From a virus, in IMG/VR virus record IMGVR_UViG_3300010970_000034, positions 1 through 33,963 of that record: 33,963 nucleotides of DNA; one strand, given 5' to 3'. Made by a program: the position numbers and the translations under genes. Positions 21,427-28,923 of this stretch are shown here, one piece after another (position 1 is the stretch's first letter; every line of letters starts with the position of its first letter). The notes beneath the pieces are model-generated. The model saw nothing but the letters and a program-made list of their open reading frames with translations, had not been told where the DNA came from and ran no database searches.

Positions 21427-23732
21427 TATTGAATGACCTCCACGCCAATAGCTTTACCGTCTTTGCCGCGAATAATCCGTTTAGGTGCTGCCATCACGCC
21501 CACCGCGCCATCGATTCGGTTCATCGTTTGACCAATCATGTCTGCCATGTTGTTATGCAACTCGTGCATTTTGCTCATTGCAATGGCTAAATTATCGCCC
21601 AATTCTCGCGTGACTTTCTGACTTGCTGCCTCTTGTGCCTCAAGCAAGGGAATGTCAACGCCAGGGTTAGCCCCAATTCTAGCTACCGTGATCTTGGTGG
21701 CCTGCTCTAATTCAACCTTCCAACGCTCAAGCCGTTCAGCGTGATCTAGTTCGGCCTGTTTCATCTGAGCCAAATGCTGTTGTTTTTGCGCCTCAAGTGC
21801 CGCATCTGCTTGCATCTTCATCTGAGCGATCTGCATCTCAGCCTGCGCTTTAGCTTGAGCGATCTGCCCATCTACTTGCGCCCGCATCTGGTCAGCCTGT
21901 GCCGTGGCTTGCATCTTCATCTGCTCAGACTGTGCTTGTGCTTGCAATTTGAGCATTTCAGGATCAGGTGGTGGTGGAGTTGGATTAGCTGCCATTTGCT
22001 GCTGTTTCTGTTTCATCTGTTCCATCGCCTGATCTATTGTGCCCTCAATCGGCTCTGCTTTCTTGTATGCACCAATTCCAAATTTAACCAGTTCAACTAG
22101 CATGGGGATCATTTCCGGTGCTTGTTGACCCATTGGCAAGGCTTGGTTCAAAAACCCGCCCATTGCTTGCAAGAACTCTGTGCGATCACGCTTGTTTTGC
22201 TGCTCGTCAATTTGCACCAGGCTATCAGAATCCACTTGAATCCGAAATGACCGCAAAGGCTTGTTTTTCAGCAATTCCAACGCCTGCGGGATTAACTTTT
22301 GATCTGCCGGTTGCATCGCTTGAGCAGCAGCATACTGAAGAATCGTAGACGGTTGAAATTTCGTACAAATAACCTGTGCTTTTAGCTGAAATAACTCGCT
22401 TGCAAACAGGGCAACATCTTCCTGCATCGAGCGCAAACGCAAACCGGCGTACTGCCCTTTAATTTGTTGAGCTGTCGCTGTTTCACTTGCCGCAGTTTGA
22501 CCCCGAACAATGTCGCTAATACCGGTGATTTCATAGATTTGGCCTTTGATCTCTTCCCGCGCACGATAGCATTGCAACAGCGCCGCCGATAACGTATCTA
22601 GCGGCAACAGGTCAATCGACCCTTTTAGCCCGCCTTTTTCAGAGAACGCCATCCACTTATCAACAGGGATTAGTGTGTTGTTATCGCCCTCAGTCAAAAG
22701 ACGCTGCAAAGCCGGTTGTGAGGCGTCATAGACCCCACGCACACGCAAGGCTTTAACTAGCCCGTCAATGCGATCAGTCAGAATGTCTAGCTCTGTCGCT
22801 TGGTCTTGGTACAACACGAAGTCAGGCACAGGCACAAGCGTGTCGCTCGTCATCGTGGCGTACAAAGGTTTAGCGCAAGGGAAGAAGTTTTCCAACTCTA
22901 GCGGGTCATCGCGTTCGTCAAGAATCTGGGGGCAACTTTTGCTAATCCAGTAAACTTTGCCGCTTTCCTTGTCCCAAATCTCGCAAATCTTGGCGCGAGT
23001 GAAGTCTTTAGACGATTGGGTATATTGCTTGTTGGTTTCCGGCCCAGCATCTAGCGGAATCTTTTTAGCCATTTCTTCGCCAAATCGCTCGACTAGGCTT
23101 TCTTTGGTCATGTAAACCCAGCGCCAAACGCTAGTGACTTCTTCCCATGTTCGAGCTACCGAATGGCCAAAATCCTTCCAATGGACGTAATCAGTCGGCG
23201 CACATTCGTACTCGATTTCCTCTTGTTGCTCGACTTCTTCACCCATTGCGCCATCAAGCGTCATGGCTTCTTTGCTTTCGGCCTCGTCAACGTCCTCGGT
23301 AACTTGCAGCCCATCTTCAGGCATATCTTGAGCGCGAACGTGCGGCTCATAGCGAACCCATGCCACGCCGCGGCCACCGAGAAATCGATCCTCGACGGCG
23401 TGCTTCATTGTCGATCTGAAATCGCTGTAATGCTCGATCTCAAAGTCTAGCGCACGTTCAATCAACTGGCTGGCAACACGGGCAATTGGGTCGTTATCGC
23501 CAAAGCGTCGAGCAACGTCTGCTTTTGGCAATCGAGCATATACGGCAGGGATCAACGTCTGTACGTTTGACCACAGAATATTGAACTTTGCCGTTTCGTT
23601 GGTGTTTTGATTACGGTTATCGTCGCGGTAACGCTTAACAATCTTATTTGCACGAGCTTCCCACTTCTTAAACTCGTTGTCATAGCTGCTAATGCAATTC
23701 AGCCACTTTTGAACGCCGGTTAGAGCTTCCAT
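21426..23732 (-). CDS. Portal protein (P22-like, with long coiled-coil barrel region)
   Basis: 768 residues. The N-terminal half has the P22-type portal look: KRYRDDNRNQNTNETAKFN, LWSNVQTLIPAVYARLPKAD, YEPTDYVHWKDFGHS-like text at about 195, and ITGISDIVRGQTAASETATA. Residues about 590-690 form a Gln/Met/Ala/Lys coiled coil (QMKMQATAQADQMRAQVDGQ and onward), as expected for an extended portal barrel. It is the DNA entry ring of the head. It is one base-overlapped with the downstream fibre gene and preceded by a small virion protein and TerL. Confidence 0.85.
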   Translation of the reverse strand: MEALTGVQKWLNCISSYDNEFKKWEARANKIVKRYRDDNRNQNTNETAKFNILWSNVQTLIPAVYARLPKADVARRFGDNDPIARVASQLIERALDFEIEHYSDFRSTMKHAVEDRFLGGRGVAWVRYEPHVRAQDMPEDGLQVTEDVDEAESKEAMTLDGAMGEEVEQQEEIEYECAPTDYVHWKDFGHSVARTWEEVTSVWRWVYMTKESLVERFGEEMAKKIPLDAGPETNKQYTQSSKDFTRAKICEIWDKESGKVYWISKSCPQILDERDDPLELENFFPCAKPLYATMTSDTLVPVPDFVLYQDQATELDILTDRIDGLVKALRVRGVYDASQPALQRLLTEGDNNTLIPVDKWMAFSEKGGLKGSIDLLPLDTLSAALLQCYRAREEIKGQIYEITGISDIVRGQTAASETATAQQIKGQYAGLRLRSMQEDVALFASELFQLKAQVICTKFQPSTILQYAAAQAMQPADQKLIPQALELLKNKPLRSFRIQVDSDSLVQIDEQQNKRDRTEFLQAMGGFLNQALPMGQQAPEMIPMLVELVKFGIGAYKKAEPIEGTIDQAMEQMKQKQQQMAANPTPPPPDPEMLKLQAQAQSEQMKMQATAQADQMRAQVDGQIAQAKAQAEMQIAQMKMQADAALEAQKQQHLAQMKQAELDHAERLERWKVELEQATKITVARIGANPGVDIPLLEAQEAASQKVTRELGDNLAIAMSKMHELHNNMADMIGQTMNRIDGAVGVMAAPKRIIRGKDGKAIGVEVIQ

Positions 23733-23742
23733 TTAGAACCTC

Positions 23743-24057
23743 TTATGCGCTAAAAATCCCAATTGCCAATACTTCTACGCCTGCGCCGGTAGTAATCTTC
23801 CACGGCCCAAGGCGTGAAATGGCGTTCACTTCAATGTTGTAATTGTTGATGCCTGTGCCTGGTGATGCTGGCAAAATGGTGTGCGAGAACCCCGAACCGT
23901 CCAAAATGATGACGTTGCCGGTGGCTGCTGTCGTAACCGTACAAACTAACCGGTGAATGTAATCGCCAATTGCGCCTGTGCCGCCTAACACTTGCGCTGT
24001 TGAACTTGCGGGAACGTGTTCGTATTGATACTCGTAAGGATAATTAACACCACTCAT
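23743..24057 (-). CDS. Small virion-region protein between terminase and portal (104 aa)
   Basis: Starts MSGVNYPYEYQYEHVPASST, then beta-rich sequence (LVCTVTTAATGNVIILDGSG, NNYNIEVNAISRLGPWKITT). Charge is low, and the composition resembles a capsid-surface or head-fibre protein. It overlaps the terminase stop by ATGA. Not recognised as a named family. Confidence 0.55.
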   Translation of the reverse strand: MSGVNYPYEYQYEHVPASSTAQVLGGTGAIGDYIHRLVCTVTTAATGNVIILDGSGFSHTILPASPGTGINNYNIEVNAISRLGPWKITTGAGVEVLAIGIFSA

Positions 24058-25391
24058 AATCTGCTACTCCTAGTTGGTTTGTGGGATGCCCACATATCTT
24101 CAAGTGTTACCGTGTTCTCGGGGCCAACCATCAAGGGCTTAACCACATCTGGCGCCTTAACCTTTGGCTCTAGCCTCCATGCAATCGCTAACATTCGGAA
24201 AGCGTCTGCGGGATGACTTGTCCAGTCGTGCCTTGGTGTCTGCCTAAATGCCTTCTTGTCCTCGTCATATTCCCGCTGATATTGCCTTAGTGCCTCTAGC
24301 CCATCGTGCGTTCGTTCAGCATCAAACCAACATTGCGGCAACATCTGCCTGACAGCTTGAATCCCGTCTTGCACCGACAAGTCAGGCACAATCGCCATGT
24401 TGTTGATGCCTAAATACTCACTCAATTGCTCAATAACTGACTTACCCGCTGCTGCTAGAGTTTTAGCCCTTGCATCGTGGGGTAGGTAATGTTTTGCGTA
24501 TTTATACGGCTTTTCTACGACTATTTTAGCTATTTCTGCAATGTTTGCACCACTTATTGCAAAATAATCAATGATGTGGATTTCGTTGCGGATGACCTGA
24601 TACCACCATATTGCCGTATCGTCGCGGTATCCCAAGTCCCAAGCCGTGTGCGTGGGCAGGTGCGGATCGTAGTCAACACGCCTAACCTGACCTGCGTCCG
24701 TAATCTTGCGTAAGTCCTCGCCATAGAAAGCGCCAAGGATAGCCGCCTCAAACGAACACTCGTACTCTTGTAGGAACTGGTCATCGCTGATCTGTGCGGC
24801 AGCGGCGCGTAACTCTGAGTCAGGCAATAGCCCAGATTCGGACGCTTTCAGCACTAGGTAAAACCACTCGTTAGGCGTTTTCTTAGCCGTTTCAAATATC
24901 TGCCAAAACTGGTTTTTCCCTTTCGGCGTACCAGCAAACACCGCCCAACCCTGCTTGTCTGACAATGTAGGTCGAATGACGTTACCCCAGACTGATGGCC
25001 TGAAGTCACCGTACTCGTCCATGAACACGCCGTCAAAGCCCAATCCCCGCATCGCGTCAGCGTTGTCAGCCCCAAACAAGCGTATCTTGCCGCCAGTTAT
25101 AAGCTCAACGGTAAGCTCGGCCTCGTTGCTCGATGCGAGAACAGGCGCTGCAAAGTGTTTAAGGTAATCCCAAGCCACAGACTTAGCCTGGCTACGGTAT
25201 GGCGCAATGTAAGCAAATAAGGGATTTGGGCTTTTGCACATAAGTGCCGCCCTGATAATGTCGTTGATAGCCGCGACTGTTTTCCCCGCCCTTCGATGGG
25301 CAACCAAGCAAGCCCAACGCTCTGAACGGTTATGGAATGGCTTGAACGCACCCCGTGGACTATATGGCAGGACTACTTCCCGTCTTGCCAC
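24054..25391 (-). CDS. terL: Terminase large subunit
   Basis: 445 residues. ATPase: Walker A-like AHRRAGKT (31-38), Walker B GVFMDEYGD (121-129) with D125-E126, and coupling motif FAGTPKGKN (152-160). Nuclease (RNase H fold): AWDLGYRDDTAIWW (250-263) with D252 and D257/D258, and HDWTSHPADAFRM (388-400) with D396. It packages DNA into the prohead through the portal. The overlap with the small subunit gene (25373-25391) is typical. The terminal redundancy fits headful packaging, but cohesive or fixed ends cannot be excluded from sequence alone. Confidence 0.93.
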   Translation of the reverse strand: MARREVVLPYSPRGAFKPFHNRSERWACLVAHRRAGKTVAAINDIIRAALMCKSPNPLFAYIAPYRSQAKSVAWDYLKHFAAPVLASSNEAELTVELITGGKIRLFGADNADAMRGLGFDGVFMDEYGDFRPSVWGNVIRPTLSDKQGWAVFAGTPKGKNQFWQIFETAKKTPNEWFYLVLKASESGLLPDSELRAAAAQISDDQFLQEYECSFEAAILGAFYGEDLRKITDAGQVRRVDYDPHLPTHTAWDLGYRDDTAIWWYQVIRNEIHIIDYFAISGANIAEIAKIVVEKPYKYAKHYLPHDARAKTLAAAGKSVIEQLSEYLGINNMAIVPDLSVQDGIQAVRQMLPQCWFDAERTHDGLEALRQYQREYDEDKKAFRQTPRHDWTSHPADAFRMLAIAWRLEPKVKAPDVVKPLMVGPENTVTLEDMWASHKPTRSSRL

Positions 25392-25684
25392 TTGACCACC
25401 AGTTCAATTGGGCCATCATTAGCGCCAGTATGTTCGGTTCGTGCAAGTTTAGGAACGTGGTATTCAGCGACAGCCATAAAACAGTCAAAGGCTGTCTTTG
25501 GGCCATACCGTTCATCTGTTGCAATCTGGTCAAGCCATTCTTGTAGTTTGTCAGCATTACCGTCTACAAAGGCCGCTATAGCCTCTCTAGCTTTAGTTGT
25601 GCTTTTGTTAGGAATACCAACAGGTCTACCTGCGCCTTCTCTCTTGCCGCCTTTGATAGCCTTAGATTGTTTTTCAATTGCCAT
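25373..25684 (-). CDS. terS: Terminase small subunit-like protein
   Basis: 103 residues from the ATG at 25684; a TTG four codons upstream is possible. The basic N-terminus KGGKREGAGRPVGIPNKSTT is the familiar KREGAGRP motif of small terminase/DUF5681-like phage proteins. A helical middle (AIAAFVDGNADKLQEWLDQI) and DCFMAVAEYHVPKLARTEH follow. It overlaps TerL by 19 bp. It would recognise packaging sites and feed DNA to TerL. Confidence 0.75.
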   Translation of the reverse strand: MAIEKQSKAIKGGKREGAGRPVGIPNKSTTKAREAIAAFVDGNADKLQEWLDQIATDERYGPKTAFDCFMAVAEYHVPKLARTEHTGANDGPIELVVKWQDGK

Positions 25685-25728
25685 ATCTTTTCTCAATGGT
25701 CTTAGATTTAAGATAGATTGAGTTTAGC

Positions 25729-26013
25729 TTACTTATTGCGTTCGCTGATATTCTTAGCTTTTGACCTTGCATCTTCTTTGCTTGATGCGCCCCATGCTTT
25801 CAAGGCTAGGGCTAGTCTGGTCGGTTTCCCGTCTTTCTCCATCGGCCCTGCTGTGTTTCCCATCCTAGCTAAGAAACTGGCTCGTCTTGGGTTATCGCCT
25901 GACTTGACTGGTGGCTTGAGGTTCATGCCCTCTGCTTTGGCACTCGCTCGACCCTTGGCATTTAGACCGCCAGCAGGGTTTTGCCCTTCTTTGCGTTGCC
26001 AAGCCGCTGTCAT
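25729..26013 (-). CDS. Small basic phage protein (DUF6321-like)
   Basis: 94 residues, rich in Lys, Gly and Ala: KEGQNPAGGLNAKGRASAKA, NPRRASFLARMGNTAGPMEK and ALKAWGASSKEDARSKAKNI. This text resembles a conserved phage family (DUF6321, from memory) that sits near terminase genes, with unknown function. It may bind nucleic acid. It overlaps the upstream 50-residue gene by ATGA. Confidence 0.6.
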   Translation of the reverse strand: MTAAWQRKEGQNPAGGLNAKGRASAKAEGMNLKPPVKSGDNPRRASFLARMGNTAGPMEKDGKPTRLALALKAWGASSKEDARSKAKNISERNK

Positions 26014-26162
26014 TTCTTGTTGTCCTTGGCTGTCTTGGCTGATTCTTTGAAGTCTTTAGCCGTAGGTGCGCCTGGATCGCCTGGCTTTCTCATTTTCTCG
26101 CCGCTGCCTGCTTTGATACGTTCCTGTTTGGCAAGAATATTGGCGTAGAGTCCGGCTTTCAT
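26010..26162 (-). CDS. Small basic protein (50 aa)
   Basis: The ATG at 26162-26160 overlaps the stop of the ferritin-like gene, and its own TGA overlaps the next start; both are ATGA. The sequence begins MKAGLYANILAKQERIKAGS, then GEKMRKPGDPGAPTAKDFKE, and ends KTAKDNKK. This pattern is common in phages next to the small basic protein that follows it. Function unknown. Confidence 0.6.
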   Translation of the reverse strand: MKAGLYANILAKQERIKAGSGEKMRKPGDPGAPTAKDFKESAKTAKDNKK

Positions 26163-26515
26163 TTGAACGCCTTTAGCTTATAAAGGGTTGAATCGATCAG
26201 ATCGGCAATCTCGTCCACAATATTCTGTAGCTCTGAGTCTTTAGGCAATTCGTCACGAATGTCTTTAACAAACGCTTTTACGCCTGTGATGTACTTGACG
26301 GGATCGGTGGCTAAATGAAAATCTTTGGGGTAGCTCTTGATGATAGAGTAAGCGCCTTGATACGCCTCTGCCCACTTATCGACTAGCTCAATGATCGTGT
26401 CGTAGTATTCGTTCAGCGCAACGTGTTTGGCGTAGCTGTCTGTTTGCAAGTGCATAAAGTGTGCATTTGTCCCGCTGTGGAACAAGGTAGACACGAAAAC
26501 GGCAGGATAGTCCAT
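26159..26515 (-). CDS. Ferritin-like helical protein (DUF5856-like)
   Basis: 118 residues, all-helical. The first helix pair reads TLFHSGTNAHFMHLQTDSYA, then KHVALNEYYDTIIELVDKWA and EAYQGAYSIIKSY. The H, E and D spacing (H in AHFMH, H in KHVALNEYYD, E/D in ELVDKWAE) resembles the Dps/ferritin diiron pattern. Phage homologues are annotated DUF5856. Possible roles are metal binding or DNA protection during packaging; unproven. It is first in the packaging block, after a possible promoter. Confidence 0.6.
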   Translation of the reverse strand: MDYPAVFVSTLFHSGTNAHFMHLQTDSYAKHVALNEYYDTIIELVDKWAEAYQGAYSIIKSYPKDFHLATDPVKYITGVKAFVKDIRDELPKDSELQNIVDEIADLIDSTLYKLKAFK

Positions 26516-26528
26516 AGTGACCTCACAA

Positions 26529-26570
26529 GATAGCTATCACAATTGTACAACCGCCGCCTGATTTAATCTA
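26529..26570 (-). promoter_or_regulatory. Weak candidate promoter for the packaging/late block
   Basis: On the minus strand TAGATT (26570-26565), a 17-nt spacer and TACAAT (26547-26542) precede the ferritin-like gene, followed by a perfect 10-bp palindrome GATAGCTATC (26529-26538). The -35 match is poor, so confidence is low, but this is the only gap in front of the terminase block. Confidence 0.3.
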
Positions 26571-27434
26571 TTCCCACTCAGGAATTGTCAATTTACATTT
26601 GTTTTCAAGTAATTTGTATTGTTTGCTGTCGATAACAATTAACTTTACTTTAGGATGATATTTTGCCATACGCCTAATTTTTGTTTTACTACGGTCATCC
26701 ATCCAACCTTTTACTTCATGATAACTTTCTGTCCCGTCTTTTTCTTTAATTTTAAAGTCTGGCAAATAACTCATACAACCTCGTTTAATACCATCAAACC
26801 AAAACGTTTCAGGTTCGTGTAACCATCCAGCTATCAAATCTTGCGTTCTCATCCATTCTAAATATCGAGCGTAATTAGCCTCCCACCTTGATCTGTAATA
26901 TTTTTTATACCCGCCAATTTCACGCCACCCTGATTTCCATGATGCGTTAGCTCTGTTCATTGTTTGTTTATGACCATTGATTGAAGCTCGTTTTGAATAA
27001 GCATCTAATTGTTCATCAGTCATATTTGCCCACATTTGTTTTGATTTTTCAGACATAACTTTTTTAGTTTCTGCCGTGTGTTTCATACCAGTTGCACCTT
27101 TTGGGTGTGGGTTGTGCTGATACCATTCTTTGCGAGCATTTGAAATAATTTGGCGGTTTTCTTTTACCCATGTGGCTAATGGTTGTAAACCATCTTTATA
27201 TTTTTGTTTCATGGTCGCAGAATGATCTGGCCTAACCCTACCTTGCATTTTTTTAGCGTGTTGTTTTTGTTTTTCTTGCCACGCAACGCTTACACCCCTT
27301 GCTTTTAACTGCAATTTAGATGCTTTAGTTCTGATTTGCTGTTCTTGCAATTGCATTTGTTCACAACACCAAAGTTTCCCGTATTTCGGGTAATTTTCTG
27401 TTAAAAACGCAATTTGTTCGTTTGTCCATTTCAT
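26568..27434 (-). CDS. Homing-endonuclease-like protein, PD-(D/E)XK type
   Basis: 288 residues. The N-terminus MKWTNEQIAFLTENYPKYGK is a Myb/SANT-like DNA-binding helix set, and TGMKHTAETKKVMSEKSKQM (115-134) resembles NUMOD3-type repeats of homing nucleases. The C-terminal nuclease core shows RSRWEANYARYLEWM (E185), YLPDFKIK (D226) and HEVKG (E240, K242), a PD-(D/E)XK arrangement. The gene looks richer in A and T than its neighbours, is flanked by AT-rich gaps, and breaks the ATGA-coupled gene string. All of this fits a free-standing mobile endonuclease gene. It lies beside the packaging block. Confidence 0.7.
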   Translation of the reverse strand: MKWTNEQIAFLTENYPKYGKLWCCEQMQLQEQQIRTKASKLQLKARGVSVAWQEKQKQHAKKMQGRVRPDHSATMKQKYKDGLQPLATWVKENRQIISNARKEWYQHNPHPKGATGMKHTAETKKVMSEKSKQMWANMTDEQLDAYSKRASINGHKQTMNRANASWKSGWREIGGYKKYYRSRWEANYARYLEWMRTQDLIAGWLHEPETFWFDGIKRGCMSYLPDFKIKEKDGTESYHEVKGWMDDRSKTKIRRMAKYHPKVKLIVIDSKQYKLLENKCKLTIPEWE

Positions 27435-27473
27435 AAATTGATTTTAACAACAATTTAAAAACTAGCCAACTAA

Positions 27474-27740
27474 TTATAATAGCGCCTCGGTCTGGGCTAA
27501 TAAATCTTCTTCTGTAACCCCATACTTTTGAGCAAACGCCTTTTTGCCCAATCCGTGTACCCCATCATTGCCCACATGATGAGTCGGGCATAGCGGTATA
27601 ACCGGCGAATTTTCACGTTTCATACCTAATCGTCTGATGTGATGGATGTGGGCCGGTGTTTCACCATATCCCAAGTGCCTGCAAAGTGAACATCCAAGGT
27701 TCGCCAGTTTCTCAAAGTGTTTACGTTGCGCTTTGGTCAA
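27474..27740 (-). CDS. Ref/HNH-like nuclease
   Basis: 88 residues if it starts at the TTG at 27740 (AGAGG upstream). A longer upstream extension would run through the 57-residue gene in another frame and looks non-native. The motifs CSLCRHLGYGETPAHIHHIR and PVIPLCPTHHVGNDGVHGLG give two CxxC-like cysteine pairs and an HH-containing metal site, as in the RecA-dependent nuclease Ref and related HNH enzymes. It could make or repair breaks during recombination with ERF. It overlaps the gene upstream by 20 bp. Confidence 0.7.
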   Translation of the reverse strand: MTKAQRKHFEKLANLGCSLCRHLGYGETPAHIHHIRRLGMKRENSPVIPLCPTHHVGNDGVHGLGKKAFAQKYGVTEEDLLAQTEALL

Positions 27741-27894
27741 CTTGAGCCTCTGTCCATTCTTGAAGATCAACCAAAACGATTTGCATATCCACCGCAACGT
27801 CAGCGGCTGCGTCATATTTGCCCTGCAATACAAGTTTTTGGTATTGATGAATCATTGCTTTAAGTTTAATTAGGCTTTCAGAATAATCTTTCAT
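27721..27894 (-). CDS. Small helical protein (57 aa)
   Basis: The ATG at 27894-27892 overlaps the preceding stop (ATGA), and the TAA lies inside the nuclease gene. It begins MKDYSESLIKLKAMIHQYQK, then YDAAADVAVDMQIVLVDLQE, and ends VDQSAT: two amphipathic helices. No domain recognised. The ATGA coupling and the good fit to the operon support translation. Confidence 0.55.
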   Translation of the reverse strand: MKDYSESLIKLKAMIHQYQKLVLQGKYDAAADVAVDMQIVLVDLQEWTEAQVDQSAT

Positions 27895-28220
27895 TTGGTT
27901 ATTTTCTCAATTTGTCGGTTACTGGCCTGCTCGGTGCGCCAGGCATCAAATCGCATTTGTGCGCTAGTCATGCGCCATTTAAGCAACTCGGCCTGCTCAG
28001 TTGCTGCCCCAATAGCGTCGCAATGGGTTTGATATTTTGGGTGAGCGTAAGCCTCACGTTCTTGACCTCCAATGCTAGTTTCTCCTGATTCCTTCATCAG
28101 AATAGCTTTTAGGCTTGACTTAAACGCCTCCAGTTGCGCCAGTTCTCCCTTTGCTTTGGCATATGCCGGCGCATTGTCCCAAATGTACTCAATAGCGGGA
28201 TGTGGGCTGTATTCACTCAT
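27891..28220 (-). CDS. Conserved phage protein of unknown function (109 aa)
   Basis: Starts MSEYSPHPAIEYIWDNAPAY; a helical, charged body includes AKGELAQLEAFKSSLKAILM and AEQAELLKWRMTSAQMRFDA-type text. Phage proteins of this style lie downstream of methyltransferases and recombination genes and are annotated hypothetical. Its ATG overlaps the stop of the methyltransferase restored frame (ATGA), which supports that frame as the native 3' end. Confidence 0.6.
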   Translation of the reverse strand: MSEYSPHPAIEYIWDNAPAYAKAKGELAQLEAFKSSLKAILMKESGETSIGGQEREAYAHPKYQTHCDAIGAATEQAELLKWRMTSAQMRFDAWRTEQASNRQIEKITK

Positions 28221-28923
28221 TTAAGTAACTCCCATGCAGTTGCTGCACATAAAGGGACTTGTCCATTACCAATGGCTTTAAGTCTGTCCACCCTGGCGGG
28301 AATCCCATTAGCCACTCTGAGAACATCGGGTTCGGTACTCCACCAAGACAATCGGCTAGATTGTGATTTATTCCGTGTCTTTCCCGAAAACCTGACCCAC
28401 TCATCCCTTTGTAATCCCGTGTTGTTGGCGTTACATACTGCCCTAATCCAAATCCTCTCTCTGAGATGGTTTGCACCAACGTCGGCAGCTGATACAACGC
28501 CCCATTTTGCATCAAACCCCATTTTGGAAAGGTCTGCAAGGACAACTCCAAGTCCTCTAGAAGTGAGGATTGGGCTGTTTTCCACAAAAACGTATTGGGG
28601 TCTAACCTCGCCAATGATCCTTGCCATGTGTTTCCACATTGAGGATTTTGGGCCTTCAATTCCTCCCCCCCCCCCGACGCTGAAATGTCTTGGCAGGGAA
28701 ACCCGCCAGATACAACGTCAACAATTCCTCGCCACGGGTATCCGTCAAAGGTTTGTACGTCATCCCATATCGGGAAAGGCGGGAGAATTTTGTCATTTTG
28801 TCTGGCGCACAATACGCTTGCTGGGTATTGTTCCCACTCAACGGCGCAGACTGTTCGCCATCCAAGGAGGTGTCCCCCAAGTATTCCTCCACCAGCGCCT
28901 GCGAAAAGAGCCAACTCATTCAC
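28213..28923 (-). CDS. Uninterrupted ORF through the methyltransferase locus (alternative frame after the G run)
   Basis: 236 residues. Residues 1-80 are the methyltransferase N-terminus. After the G run the frame stays open for over 150 codons and does not look random: SLLEDLELSLQTFPKWGLMQ, NGALYQLPTLVQTISERGFG, TPTTRDYKGMSGSGFRERHG and FSEWLMGFPPGWTDLKPL. From memory this style of text (WPKWG..NG, TPT..D, EWLMGxPxGWTDL) occurs in C-terminal regions of other phage and bacterial Dcm-like proteins. The same DNA therefore seems able to encode two plausible tails. Whether this frame is used is untested. Confidence 0.4.
   Translation of the reverse strand: MNELALFAGAGGGILGGHLLGWRTVCAVEWEQYPASVLCARQNDKILPPFPIWDDVQTFDGYPWRGIVDVVSGGFPCQDISASGGGEELKAQNPQCGNTWQGSLARLDPNTFLWKTAQSSLLEDLELSLQTFPKWGLMQNGALYQLPTLVQTISERGFGLGQYVTPTTRDYKGMSGSGFRERHGINHNLADCLGGVPNPMFSEWLMGFPPGWTDLKPLVMDKSLYVQQLHGSYLNE
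28217..28923 (-). CDS. C5-cytosine DNA methyltransferase, interrupted at a G11 run
   Basis: The GTG start at 28923 has GGGG about 6 nt upstream. The first part carries motif I FAGAGGGILGG (7-17) and motif IV GGFPCQDIS with catalytic C77. At 28675-28665 the coding strand has 11 G. The frame that continues the family moves there: GGIEGPKSSMWKHMARIIG, VFVENSP (motif VI), DVGANHLRERIWI (motif VIII) and RVDRLKAIGNGQVP (motif X). Nine or twelve G would put the two parts in one frame. The result is a phase-variable, frameshifted or wrongly sequenced gene. When intact it would methylate cytosines, perhaps protecting phage DNA from restriction. Confidence 0.75.
28665..28675 (-). repeat. Homopolymer of 11 G (coding strand) inside the methyltransferase gene
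   Basis: A run of 11 C on the plus strand falls just after the catalytic PCQ motif. Such mononucleotide runs are slippage-prone and act as on/off switches in bacterial methyltransferase genes. They are also a common place for sequencing errors, and the sequence alone cannot separate these. Confidence 0.95.

Noticed and set aside
25332-25721. A 129-codon plus-strand ORF opposite the terminase small-subunit gene
   Set aside because: Opposite strand to a well-supported gene, no ribosome site, low-complexity protein.
28656-28919. An 87-residue ORF starting at an ATG near the methyltransferase start
   Set aside because: It is a third frame over the motif I region; the GTG start with a strong ribosome site gives the methyltransferase motifs.
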